A DNA stretch of 64,000 nt, from the NCBI RefSeq assembly GCF_017599305.1, contig NZ_JAGFWR010000027.1, positions 1 to 64,000 of the forward strand, in the 5' to 3' direction. The notes beneath the pieces are model-generated. The model was given only the letters and a program-made list of their open reading frames with translations, made no database searches and had not been told where the DNA came from. Origin of the DNA: Micromonospora antibiotica (GTDB lineage: Bacteria; Actinomycetota; Actinomycetes; Mycobacteriales; Micromonosporaceae). Position numbers and translations under genes: made by a program. This document shows, one piece after another, positions 6,662-18,002 of this stretch. Numbering within the stretch: position 1 is the first letter of the stretch; every line of letters starts with the position of its first letter.

Positions 6662-7611
6662 TCAGACACCTGCTCTCCGGGGCCGACCTGGACGCCGACA
6701 CCGCGACCCAGATCCTCGACACCGCCGCCGAGATGGCCACCGTCGCCGGCCGCGAGGTCAAGAAGCTCCCGGCGCTGCGCGGCCGGACCGTGGTGAACCT
6801 CTTCTACGAGGACTCCACCCGGACCAGGATCTCGTTCGAGGCCGCCGCCAAGCGACTCAGCGCCGACGTGATCAACTTTTCCGCCAAGGGCTCCAGCGTC
6901 ACCAAGGGCGAGAGCCTGAAGGACACCGCGCTGACCCTCCAGGCGATGGGGGCCGACGCGGTGGTCGTCCGGCACCCCGCCTCCGGGGCCCCGCACCGCC
7001 TGGCCAACTGGGTGGACGGGTCGGTGGTCAACGCTGGCGACGGCACCCACGAGCACCCCACCCAGGCGCTGCTCGACGCGTACACCATGCGGGCCCGGCT
7101 GGGTCGGCTCGCCGGCCTGCACGTGGCGATCGTCGGCGACGTCCTGCACTCCCGGGTGGCCCGCTCCAACGTCCTGCTGCTGAGCACCCTCGGCGCCAAG
7201 GTCACCCTGGTCGGCCCGCCGACGCTGATCCCGGTCGACTGGGCCGCCCGCGCCGGCGTCGGATCCGTGGCGACCGACGCCGACCCCGGCACCGACGTCT
7301 GCTACGACCTCGACGCGGTGCTGCCCGGGGTGGACGTGGTGATGATGCTGCGGGTGCAGCGGGAGCGGATGAACGACTCCTACTTCCCGTCCGCCCGCGA
7401 GTACGCCCGCCGCTACGGGCTGGACGGGCCACGGATGCGCCGGCTGCCCGAACACGCGATCGTCATGCACCCCGGGCCGATGAACCGGGGGATGGAGATC
7501 ACCCCCGAGGTCGCCGACTCACCCCGCTCCACCATCGTCGAACAGGTCGCCAACGGGGTCTCCGTGCGGATGGCCGTGCTCTACCTGCTGCTCGGAGGAA
7601 ACAACCGGTGA
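6658..7611 (+). CDS. pyrB: Aspartate carbamoyltransferase catalytic chain
   Basis: PyrB condenses carbamoyl phosphate and aspartate to carbamoyl-aspartate. The 317-residue chain has the carbamoyl-phosphate loop YEDSTRTRISFE near residues 53-64, HPASGAPHRLA near 110, DGTHEHPTQALLDAYTM near 130, and HPGPMNRGMEI near 270. GTG 6658 matches the conserved N-terminus (IRHLLSGADL) and overlaps the stop of the preceding mini-frame. No pyrI regulatory gene is present. The stop overlaps the pyrC start (GTGA). Confidence 0.96.
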   Translation: MIRHLLSGADLDADTATQILDTAAEMATVAGREVKKLPALRGRTVVNLFYEDSTRTRISFEAAAKRLSADVINFSAKGSSVTKGESLKDTALTLQAMGADAVVVRHPASGAPHRLANWVDGSVVNAGDGTHEHPTQALLDAYTMRARLGRLAGLHVAIVGDVLHSRVARSNVLLLSTLGAKVTLVGPPTLIPVDWAARAGVGSVATDADPGTDVCYDLDAVLPGVDVVMMLRVQRERMNDSYFPSAREYARRYGLDGPRMRRLPEHAIVMHPGPMNRGMEITPEVADSPRSTIVEQVANGVSVRMAVLYLLLGGNNR

Positions 7612-8939
7612 CCGCGTACCTGATCACGAACGTGAGCGTCGTCGGCGGCCCGCCGACCGACCTGCTGATCCGCGACGGCGTCGTCGCCGAGACCGGGGCC
7701 GGGCTGACCGACCCGGAGGCCGCCGTCATCGACGGCACCGGCCTGGTCGCCCTGCCCGGCCTGGTCGACCTGCACACCCACCTGCGCGAGCCCGGCCGGG
7801 AGGACGCCGAGACGGTCGACTCCGGGTCCCGGGCGGCGGCGCTGGGCGGCTACACCGCGGTCTGCGCGATGGCGAACACCTCGCCGGTCGCCGACACCGC
7901 GGGCGTGGTCGAGCAGGTCTGGCGGCTCGGCCGGCAGGCCGGGCTGGTCGACGTGCAGCCGATCGGCGCGGTCACCGTCGGGCTGGCCGGCGAGCGGCTC
8001 GCCGAACTGGGCGCGATGGCCGACTCGGCGGCCCGGGTGCGGATCTTCTCCGACGACGGGCACTGCGTCGCCGACCCCAAGCTGATGCGCCGGGCCCTGG
8101 AGTACGTCAAGGCGTTCGACGGGATCATCGCCCAGCACGCCGAGGAACCCCGGCTCACCGAGGGCGCGCAGATGCACGAGGGTGAGGTCTCCACCCGGCT
8201 CGGGCTGACCGGCTGGCCGGCCGTCGCCGAGGAGGCGATCATCGCCCGCGACGTGCTGCTCGCCGAGCATGTCGGCAGCCGGCTGCACGTCTGCCACGTC
8301 TCCACCGCCGGCAGCGTCGAGGTGCTGCGCCAGGCCAAGGCCCGTGGGGTACGGGTCACCGCGGAGGTCACCCCGCACCACCTGCTGCTCACCGACGAGG
8401 TGGTGGCCGGCCGGGGTGAGCAGGCCAGCCCCGGGCTCTCGCCCGACTGGAGCCCGACGGCCAGCTACGACCCGGTCTTCAAGGTCAACCCGCCGTTGCG
8501 GACGGGCACCGACGTCGCCGCGCTGCGCACCGCGCTCGCCGAGGGCGTCATCGACGTCGTCGCCACCGACCACGCCCCGCACGCGGTGGAGGACAAGGAG
8601 TGCGAGTGGGCGTACGCCCGGCCGGGCATGCTCGGTCTGGAGACGGCGCTGTCCATCGCCCTCGACGTGCTCGGCCCGCAGTGGGACCTGATCGCCGACC
8701 GGATGTCACGGACCCCGGCCCGGATCGCCGGACTCGACGGCCACGGCCTCGATCCGGCACCCGGGGTACCGGCCAACCTGACCCTGGTCGACCCGGCCGC
8801 CCGACGCGTGATCGAGCCCGCGGAGCTGGCCAGTCGCAGTCGCAACACCCCGTACGCCCGCATGACGCTGCCGGGTCGCATCGTGGCGACCTTCCTGCGC
8901 GGCGAGCCGACGGTCCTGGACGGAAAGGCTGTCAAGTGA
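7608..8939 (+). CDS. pyrC: Dihydroorotase
   Basis: PyrC cyclises carbamoyl-aspartate to dihydroorotate in a zinc-dependent reaction. The 443-residue length fits the class I (PyrC/AllB-like) enzyme. The metal-binding motif DLHTHLREPG lies near residues 58-67, AMANTSP near 88, the histidine regions CHVSTAGS and TPHHLLLT near 230-265, and the metal-binding Asp in ATDHAPHAVEDKE near 320. It overlaps pyrB by GTGA and is followed by three tandem coupling elements before carA. Confidence 0.96.
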   Translation: MTAYLITNVSVVGGPPTDLLIRDGVVAETGAGLTDPEAAVIDGTGLVALPGLVDLHTHLREPGREDAETVDSGSRAAALGGYTAVCAMANTSPVADTAGVVEQVWRLGRQAGLVDVQPIGAVTVGLAGERLAELGAMADSAARVRIFSDDGHCVADPKLMRRALEYVKAFDGIIAQHAEEPRLTEGAQMHEGEVSTRLGLTGWPAVAEEAIIARDVLLAEHVGSRLHVCHVSTAGSVEVLRQAKARGVRVTAEVTPHHLLLTDEVVAGRGEQASPGLSPDWSPTASYDPVFKVNPPLRTGTDVAALRTALAEGVIDVVATDHAPHAVEDKECEWAYARPGMLGLETALSIALDVLGPQWDLIADRMSRTPARIAGLDGHGLDPAPGVPANLTLVDPAARRVIEPAELASRSRNTPYARMTLPGRIVATFLRGEPTVLDGKAVK

Positions 8940-9117
8940 TCCGAGCGAGGAACGTAGCGAAGCGGAGTCCCGCAGTCCGGATCGGAGGGGACGCATGATC
9001 CGAGCGAGGAACGTAGCGAAGCGGAGTCCCGCAGTCCGGATCGGAGGTGGGCGCGTGATCCGAGCGAGGAACGTAGCGGAGCGGAGTCCCGCAGTCCGGA
9101 TCGGAGGTGACGTGTGA
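8936..9117 (+). repeat. Three tandem MIRU-like coupling elements between pyrC and carA
   Basis: Three almost identical units begin at GTG 8936, ATG 8995 and GTG 9055 (periods 59 and 60 bp). Each starts with GATCCGAGCGAGGAACGTAG and ends with GCAGTCCGGATCGGAGG, so GATCCG/CGGATC forms inverted ends. Copy 1 reads as a 20-codon frame (core RARNVAKRSPAVRIGG) whose stop overlaps the ATG of copy 2 (ATGA); copies 2 and 3 are in one frame ending at TGA 9115-9117, overlapping the carA GTG. The core peptide RSPAV and nucleotide core CCCGCAGTC are shared with the aroC-aroK and argC-argJ units. Confidence 0.85.
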
Positions 9118-10314
9118 TGGGTAGGCGCAGATCGGCGATCCTGGTCCTGGAGGACGGGCGCACCTTCCACGGTGAGTCGTACGGCAGTGTCGGGGAGACC
9201 TTCGGCGAGGCGGTCTTCAACACCGGGATGACCGGTTACCAGGAGACCCTGACCGACCCGTCCTACCACCGGCAGGTGGTGGTGCAGACCGCCCCGCACA
9301 TCGGCAACACCGGGGTCAACGGCGAGGACGACGAGTCCGACCGGATCTGGGTCGCCGGGTACGTGGTGCGCGACCCGGCCCGGATCGGTTCCAACTGGCG
9401 GGCCACCGGCGGGCTGGAGGACCGGCTCGGCGTCGAGGGTGTGGTCGGCATCGCCGGGGTGGACACCCGGGCGCTCACCCGGCACCTGCGCGAACGTGGG
9501 GCGATGCGGGTCGGCATCTCCAGCGTCGAGGACGACCCGCGCGCCCTGCTGGAGCGGGTCCGGCAGTCCCCGCAGATGGTCGGCGCGGACCTCTCCGCCG
9601 AGGTGAGCACCGCCACCCCGTACGTGGTCGAGGCCGAGGGTGAGCACCGGTACACCGTCGCCGCGCTGGACCTGGGCATCAAACGCAACGTGCCGCGGCG
9701 GCTGGCCGCCCGGGGGGTCACCACCCACGTGCTGCCCGCCAACTCCAGCATCGACGACCTGCTGGCCACCGGCGCGGACGCGGTCTTCTTCTCGCCCGGC
9801 CCGGGTGACCCGGCCACCGCCGACGGGCCGGTGACGCTGGCCCGGGAGGTGCTGAGCCGGCGGATCCCGCTGTTCGGCATCTGCTTCGGCAGCCAGATCC
9901 TCGGCCGGGCGCTCGGCTTCGGCACCTACAAGCTGGGCTACGGCCACCGGGGCATCAACCAGCCGGTGCTCGACCGGGCCACCGGCAAGGTCGAGGTGAC
10001 CAGCCACAACCACGGCTTCGCGGTGGCCTGGCCGGGCCGCGAGCCCGGGGCGGCGGCCGGCGCGGTCGTCCCCGACGAGGTCATCGAGACCGAGTTCGGT
10101 GGCGTGCAGGTGTCGCACGTCTGCCTCAACGACAACGTCGTCGAGGGGCTGCGGGCCGTGGACGTGCCCGCCTTCACCGTCCAGTACCACCCGGAGGCGG
10201 CAGCCGGCCCGCACGACGCCGACTACCTCTTCGACCGCTTCGCCGAGCTGATCGAGGGCCGTGGCCCCGACGGGCAGCCCGGTGCGGGCCGGAACCACAG
10301 CGAGGGGCGCACGA

Positions 10315-10322
<8 letters not shown>
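9114..10322 (+). CDS. carA: Carbamoyl phosphate synthase, small (glutaminase) chain
   Basis: CarA hydrolyses glutamine and passes ammonia to CarB. The 402-residue protein has the CarA N-domain (TGMTGYQETLTDPSYH near 43-58) and a class I glutamine amidotransferase domain with the nucleophile in LFGICFGSQILGRALG near 257-272 and the His/Glu pair in FTVQYHPEAAAGPHD near the end. GTG 9114 overlaps the stop of the upstream mini-frame and has GGAGG 6 nt upstream; ATG 9117 is the alternative. The stop overlaps carB by 8 nt. Confidence 0.95.
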
Positions 10323-13743
<3,421 letters not shown>

Positions 13744-13782
13744 CCCCCCACCCCCCGCTCGGCCCGCGCTCCCCGCTCAGGC

Positions 13783-13845
13783 CGGTGATCAAGAGGTTTC
13801 GGTCACCGGACGGCGGTTGTGGTGACGCAAACCTCTTGATCACCG
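13783..13845. repeat. Dispersed hairpin element (GGTGATCAAGAGGTTT family), copy 1
   Basis: A perfect 17-bp stem (13783-13799 with 13829-13845) plus an inner 6-bp stem (13802-13807 with 13821-13826) closes a 13-nt loop. The arm sequence GATCAAGAGGTTT recurs at 27807-27860. The element lies between carB and pyrD and may act as a terminator or mRNA-stabilising hairpin. Confidence 0.8.
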
Positions 13846-13905
13846 ACGAGGGCGCCACCGACGAGGGCGCCACCGACGAGGGCGCCACCGACGAGGGCGC
13901 CGGCC
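13846..13905 (+). repeat. 15-bp tandem repeat, four copies
   Basis: GACGAGGGCGCCACC is repeated four times (the last copy diverges) directly after the hairpin element and before pyrD. A length-variable spacer is the likely nature. Confidence 0.8.
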
Positions 13906-13939
13906 GGGGGAGTGTCGGTTGGGGGGCCGGGGCGTGGTG

Positions 13940-14989
13940 ATGTTCGAGAAGGGGGTCCGGAGGGCCCTGTTCCGGATCGGGGGCGGGGACGCCGAGGCGG
14001 CGCACGAGTGGACGTTGCGGCGGTTGGCGACCCTGTCGCGGCGGCCGGCGGCGCTGGCCCTGCTGCGGGCCCGCAACCTGCACCGGGCGCCCCGGACGGT
14101 GTTCGGGGTGGAGTTCCCCAACCCGGTGGGCCTGGCGGCGGGGATGGACAAGAACGGGGTGGCCCTCCCGGCCTGGCCGGCGCTGGGGTTCGGCTTCGTC
14201 GAGGTGGGCACGGTCACCGCGCACGCCCAGCCGGGCAATCCCCGGCCCCGGCTGTTCCGGCTGCCCGACAGCGCGGCCGTGATCAACCGGATGGGCTTCA
14301 ACAACGCCGGCGCGCAGGCCCTGGCCGACCGGCTGGCCGCGCTGCCCCGCCCGCTCGGGGTGCCGCTGGGCATCTCGCTCGGCAAGTCCAAGGTGACCCC
14401 GCTGGACGAGGCGGTCGAGGACTACCTCGCCTCCTACCGGGCGTTGCGGGGGCACGGCGACTACTTCGCGGTCAACGTCTCCTCCCCGAACACCCCGGGT
14501 TTGCGGTCGTTGCAGGACAAGGCACACCTGGACGCTCTGCTGACCGCTCTGGTGGGGGAGAAGCCCGTCCTGGTGAAGATCGCCCCGGACCTCACCGAGC
14601 CGGCCGTGGCCGAGCTGTTGGAGGTCTGCCTGGCCCGGGGTGCGGCCGGTGTGATCGCCACCAACACCACCCTGGGTCGGGCCGGTCTCGCCCCCGCCGA
14701 CGCGGAACGTGGCGCGCAGGCCGGCGGCCTGTCCGGTCGTCCGCTGACCGGACGGGCCCGGGAGATGGTCGCCTTCGTCCACCGGGAGACCGGCGGTCGG
14801 CTCCCGGTGATCGGCGTCGGTGGCATCCTCGACCCGGACGACGCGGCCCGGATGTTCGACGCCGGTGCCAGTCTGGTCCAGCTCTACACCGGTTTCATCT
14901 ACCGGGGCCCGGCTCTGGTCCGGGCCGCCGCCCGCGTCTCGACCGGGCCCGGGGTGCCGACGGGTGATCCGGCGGTGAGCGGCCGGTGA
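13940..14989 (+). CDS. pyrD: Dihydroorotate dehydrogenase (quinone), class 2
   Basis: PyrD oxidises dihydroorotate to orotate and passes electrons to quinone at the membrane. The 349-residue protein has the amphipathic N-terminal helical extension of class 2 enzymes (MFEKGVRRALFRI), the conserved GMDKNGVALP near 67, NRMGFNNAG near 116, VNVSSPNTPGLR near 180 with the catalytic serine, and ATNTTLGR near 240. ATG 13940 is preferred over GTG 13937 and 13934 and TTG 13919, though no Shine-Dalgarno decides it. Its stop (GTGA at 14986-14989) starts a chain of two small overlapping frames leading to bioA. Confidence 0.93.
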   Translation: MFEKGVRRALFRIGGGDAEAAHEWTLRRLATLSRRPAALALLRARNLHRAPRTVFGVEFPNPVGLAAGMDKNGVALPAWPALGFGFVEVGTVTAHAQPGNPRPRLFRLPDSAAVINRMGFNNAGAQALADRLAALPRPLGVPLGISLGKSKVTPLDEAVEDYLASYRALRGHGDYFAVNVSSPNTPGLRSLQDKAHLDALLTALVGEKPVLVKIAPDLTEPAVAELLEVCLARGAAGVIATNTTLGRAGLAPADAERGAQAGGLSGRPLTGRAREMVAFVHRETGGRLPVIGVGGILDPDDAARMFDAGASLVQLYTGFIYRGPALVRAAARVSTGPGVPTGDPAVSGR

Positions 14990-15299
14990 TCCGGCGGGCG
15001 CGTCCGGTGTATCCGGTCGTGCCCGCCGTGGTGCCGCCCGGGAGCGGATCCGACCCCGGCCGGGCCGCCGCGCGCCGCCACGGGCGCGGCGCGTGACACC
15101 CCCGCGGGTCGCCGCCGCCGCAGCCCTGCGGCGGTCCGGGGGCGTCGCCGTCCCTGTCGCCGCGCAGCCGGGGCGGGGCGTGGCCGTCGGGGCCACCGCG
15201 CGGCAGGTCCAGACCCGCCGCCGTCGCCGTCAGGGCAGCAGAGCAGCGCAGGCCGCCGGTGGTGCGGCGGCTGACGAGGGTACGGAGGAACGCGCGTGA
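14986..15299 (+). other. pyrD-bioA spacer: two small frames chained by GTGA overlaps
   Basis: The 306-bp gap holds a 36-codon frame (GTG 14986 to TGA 15094-15096) and then a 68-codon frame (GTG 15093 to TGA 15297-15299). The first starts on the pyrD stop, the two overlap as GTGA, and the second ends on the bioA GTG. Both are Arg/Ala/Pro-rich with no recognisable domain. They may be decayed coupling elements or non-coding chance; the unbroken chain of three GTGA junctions is the only support. Confidence 0.35.
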
Positions 15300-16570
15300 C
15301 GCCCGAGCAGATCCTGGCCGTCGACCGGGCCCGTGTCTGGCACCCGTACGCGGCGCTGCCGCCGGCTCACCCGCCCTACGTGGTGCACAGCGCCGAGGGT
15401 GTCCGGCTGCGGCTGGCCGACGGCCGGGAGCTGGTCGACGGGATGTCGTCGTGGTGGGCGGCGATCCACGGTTACCGGCATCCGGTGCTGGACGCGGCGG
15501 TCACCGACCAGCTCGGCCGGATGAGTCACGTGATGTTCGGCGGGCTCACCCACGAGCCGGCGGTCCGGCTGGCCGAGACGCTCGTCGAGTTGGCCCCGGA
15601 CGGCCTGGAACACGTCTTCCTGGCCGACTCGGGCTCGGTGTCGGTCGAGGTGGCGATCAAGATGTGCCTGCAGTACCAGCGGGCCACCGGCCGGCCGCAG
15701 CGCCGTCGGCTGGCCACCTGGCGGGGCGGTTATCACGGGGACACCTTCCACCCGATGAGTGTGTGCGACCCCGAGGGTGGGATGCACCACCTGTGGGGCG
15801 ACGTGCTGCCCCGGCAGGTCTTCGCCCCGGTGCCGCCCGGTGGCTTCGCCGACCCGCCCGACCCGGCGTACGTGACGGCGCTGACCGACGCGGTCGCCCG
15901 GCACGCCGACGAGTTGGCCGCGGTGATCGTCGAGCCGGTGGTGCAGGGGGCCGGCGGGATGCGCTTCCACCACCCGGGGTACCTGCGGGTGTTGCGCGAG
16001 GTGACCCGGGCGCACGGGGTGCTGCTGATCTTCGACGAGATCGCCACCGGGTTCGGCCGGACCGGGCGGATGTTCGCCGCCGGGCACGCCGGGGTGACCC
16101 CGGACGTGCTCTGCGTGGGCAAGGCGCTCACCGGGGGCTACCTGACCCTCGCGGCGGCGCTGTGCACGCCGGAGGTGGCCTGGGGGATCTCCGCCGACGG
16201 GGTGTTGGCACACGGCCCGACGTTCATGGGCAACCCGTTGGCGTGTGCGGTCGCCAACGCCTCCCTGGGGCTGTTGCGGGCCGGTGACTGGGTCGCCGGG
16301 GTGGCCCGGGTGGGTGCGGGGCTGCGGGCCGGCCTGGAGCCGTTGCGCGGGACGCCAGGGGTGATGGACGTGCGGGTGCTGGGTGCGATCGGCGTGGTGC
16401 AGTTGGACCACGAGGTGGACGTGGCGGCGGCGACGGCCGCCGCGGTGGCCCGGGGCGTGTGGCTGCGCCCCTTCCGCGACCTGGTCTACGCCATGCCGCC
16501 GTATGTGACCGGGGAGGACGACGTGGCCCGGATCGCGGCCGGGATGACCGCCGCGGTGGCGGCCGGCTGA
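15296..16570 (+). CDS. bioA: Adenosylmethionine-8-amino-7-oxononanoate aminotransferase
   Basis: BioA is the PLP enzyme that makes 7,8-diaminononanoate (biotin synthesis), with S-adenosylmethionine as amino donor. The 424-residue class III aminotransferase has the BioA-specific start VWHPYAALPPAHP and DGMSSWWAAIHGY near residues 45-57, the cofactor aspartate in IFDEIATGFGRTG near 240, and the PLP lysine in LCVGKALTGGYL near 276. GTG 15296 has GGAGGAACG upstream and overlaps the preceding small frame. It is oddly placed inside the pyrimidine operon, with no other bio gene in view. Confidence 0.92.
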   Translation: MTPEQILAVDRARVWHPYAALPPAHPPYVVHSAEGVRLRLADGRELVDGMSSWWAAIHGYRHPVLDAAVTDQLGRMSHVMFGGLTHEPAVRLAETLVELAPDGLEHVFLADSGSVSVEVAIKMCLQYQRATGRPQRRRLATWRGGYHGDTFHPMSVCDPEGGMHHLWGDVLPRQVFAPVPPGGFADPPDPAYVTALTDAVARHADELAAVIVEPVVQGAGGMRFHHPGYLRVLREVTRAHGVLLIFDEIATGFGRTGRMFAAGHAGVTPDVLCVGKALTGGYLTLAAALCTPEVAWGISADGVLAHGPTFMGNPLACAVANASLGLLRAGDWVAGVARVGAGLRAGLEPLRGTPGVMDVRVLGAIGVVQLDHEVDVAAATAAAVARGVWLRPFRDLVYAMPPYVTGEDDVARIAAGMTAAVAAG

Positions 16571-16645
16571 CCGGCCGGCCGGGTCCGACGCCGCGGTGGC
16601 GACCGCCGCTCGCGGTGAACGCAGGAGCAGACGAGAGGAGCATCG

Positions 16646-17485
16646 ATGGAGACCTTCGGATTTCGATTGCACCGGGCGGTGGCGGAGCGTGGGCCGCTGT
16701 GCGTGGGCATCGACCCGCATCCCGGGCTGCTGGCCCGCTGGGGGCTGCCGGACGACGTGGACGGCTTGGAGCGGTTCGCCCGGACCGTCGCGGAAGCGCT
16801 CGGTGACCGGGTTGCGGTGATCAAGCCTCAGTCGGCCTTCTTCGAGCGATTCGGGAGCCGCGGAGTGGCGATTCTTGAGTCAACTATCCGACAGTTGCGC
16901 GAAGCTGGCGCGCTCGTTCTCCTCGACGTCAAGCGTGGCGACATCGGTTCGACCGTCGCCGCGTACGCCTCCGCGTACCTTGATCCATCCAGCCCGCTGT
17001 ATGTCGACGCGGTCACGGCGAGCCCCTACCTGGGAGTAGGTTCGCTGGCCCCGATGTTCGAGTCGGCCGTCGCGCACGGTGGCGGGGTGTTCGTGTTAGC
17101 GCTCACCTCCAACCCCGAGGGGGCTCAGGTGCAGCGTGCCGTCACGGCCGGTGGGCGGACGGTCGCGCAGCTTGTTATCGATGAGATTTCGCAGCTCAAC
17201 AGGGGTGCGGAACCGCTCGGCAGCATCGGGTTGGTGGTCGGCGCGACCATCGGCGACACCGGTCACGACCTGTCCCGGGTCAATGGCCCACTGCTCGCGC
17301 CGGGGCTCGGTGCCCAGGGTGCGACGGCCGCAGACCTACCCACCGTGTTCGGTTCGAGCCTGTCCGCAGTGCTGCCCTCGTACTCCCGGGAGGTGCTCAA
17401 CGCGGGCCCGGACGCCGACGCGTTGCGGGCCGCCGCGGACCGGGCGGTGGCCGACTGCCGGCACATCCTGGCTGCCCGACACTGA
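16646..17485 (+). CDS. pyrF: Orotidine 5'-phosphate decarboxylase (type 2), with a TTA codon
   Basis: PyrF decarboxylates OMP to UMP, the last step of the pathway. The 279-residue protein is of the larger actinobacterial type: LCVGIDPHPGLLARWG near residues 18-33, VIKPQSAFFERFG near 58, the catalytic LLDVKRGDIGSTV near 92-104, and TASPYLG near 128. GAGAGGAG lies 6 nt before the ATG. The middle of the gene (about 16820-17220) has visibly lower GC and more A/T-ending codons than its neighbours, including a rare Leu TTA at 17096-17098. Confidence 0.95.
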   Translation: METFGFRLHRAVAERGPLCVGIDPHPGLLARWGLPDDVDGLERFARTVAEALGDRVAVIKPQSAFFERFGSRGVAILESTIRQLREAGALVLLDVKRGDIGSTVAAYASAYLDPSSPLYVDAVTASPYLGVGSLAPMFESAVAHGGGVFVLALTSNPEGAQVQRAVTAGGRTVAQLVIDEISQLNRGAEPLGSIGLVVGATIGDTGHDLSRVNGPLLAPGLGAQGATAADLPTVFGSSLSAVLPSYSREVLNAGPDADALRAAADRAVADCRHILAARH

Positions 17486-17527
17486 CTGACGGCTCGGTCA
17501 CTGTACGTTGATCATCGCGCGTCCACG

Positions 17528-17556
17528 TTGCCGAAAGCTCCGCCGAACGCTAGTTT
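17528..17556 (+). promoter_or_regulatory. mihF promoter
   Basis: TTGCCG (17528-17533), a 17-nt spacer, then TAGTTT (17551-17556) form a good housekeeping-type promoter about 104 nt before the mihF GTG. Confidence 0.65.
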
Positions 17557-17659
17557 TCCCCGCGCTGGGAACCACGGACCCCTTTGGTTTTCAGCGACAC
17601 CACGTTTCACAGAGCGACGGTGCGTTCCGCCCGTCGCGATAGGGACCTGAGGAGAACTG

Positions 17660-17977
17660 GTGCCGCTCCCGTCACTGACCCCCGAGCAGCGCGCTGCCGC
17701 GCTGGAAAAGGCCGCGGAGATCCGCAAGGCCCGTGCTGAGCTGAAGGAGCAGCTCAAGCAGGGCAAGACCACCCTGGCCGCCGTCCTTGCGCGAGCCGAG
17801 TCCGACGACGTCGTCGGCAAGCTCAAGGTGTCGGCCGTGCTGCAGGCGATGCCGGGTATCGGAAAGATCCGGGCCACCCAGATCATGGAGAAGCTCAAGA
17901 TCGCCGACAGCCGCCGTCTGCGTGGTCTGGGCGAGCAGCAGCGTAAGGCGCTGCTTGGAGAGTTCGCCGCCAACTGA
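17660..17977 (+). CDS. mihF: Actinobacterial integration host factor (mIHF/sIHF)
   Basis: This nucleoid protein bends and compacts DNA and is unrelated in sequence to E. coli IHF. The 105-residue protein matches the actinobacterial family throughout: PSLTPEQRAAALEKAAEIRKAR at the start, then a helix-two-turn-helix DNA-binding region with LQAMPGIGKIRATQIMEKL near residues 60-80. GTG 17660 has a GAGGAGAA Shine-Dalgarno. Its place upstream of the gmk-like gene and rpoZ is the conserved actinobacterial order. Confidence 0.95.
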   Translation: MPLPSLTPEQRAAALEKAAEIRKARAELKEQLKQGKTTLAAVLARAESDDVVGKLKVSAVLQAMPGIGKIRATQIMEKLKIADSRRLRGLGEQQRKALLGEFAAN

Positions 17978-18002
17978 TCGCCGCAGCAGGTAGAAACAAG
18001 CG

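Noticed and set aside
8936..9117. CRISPR array
   Set aside because: The three repeats are adjacent with almost no spacer and encode in-frame codons; there are no cas genes.
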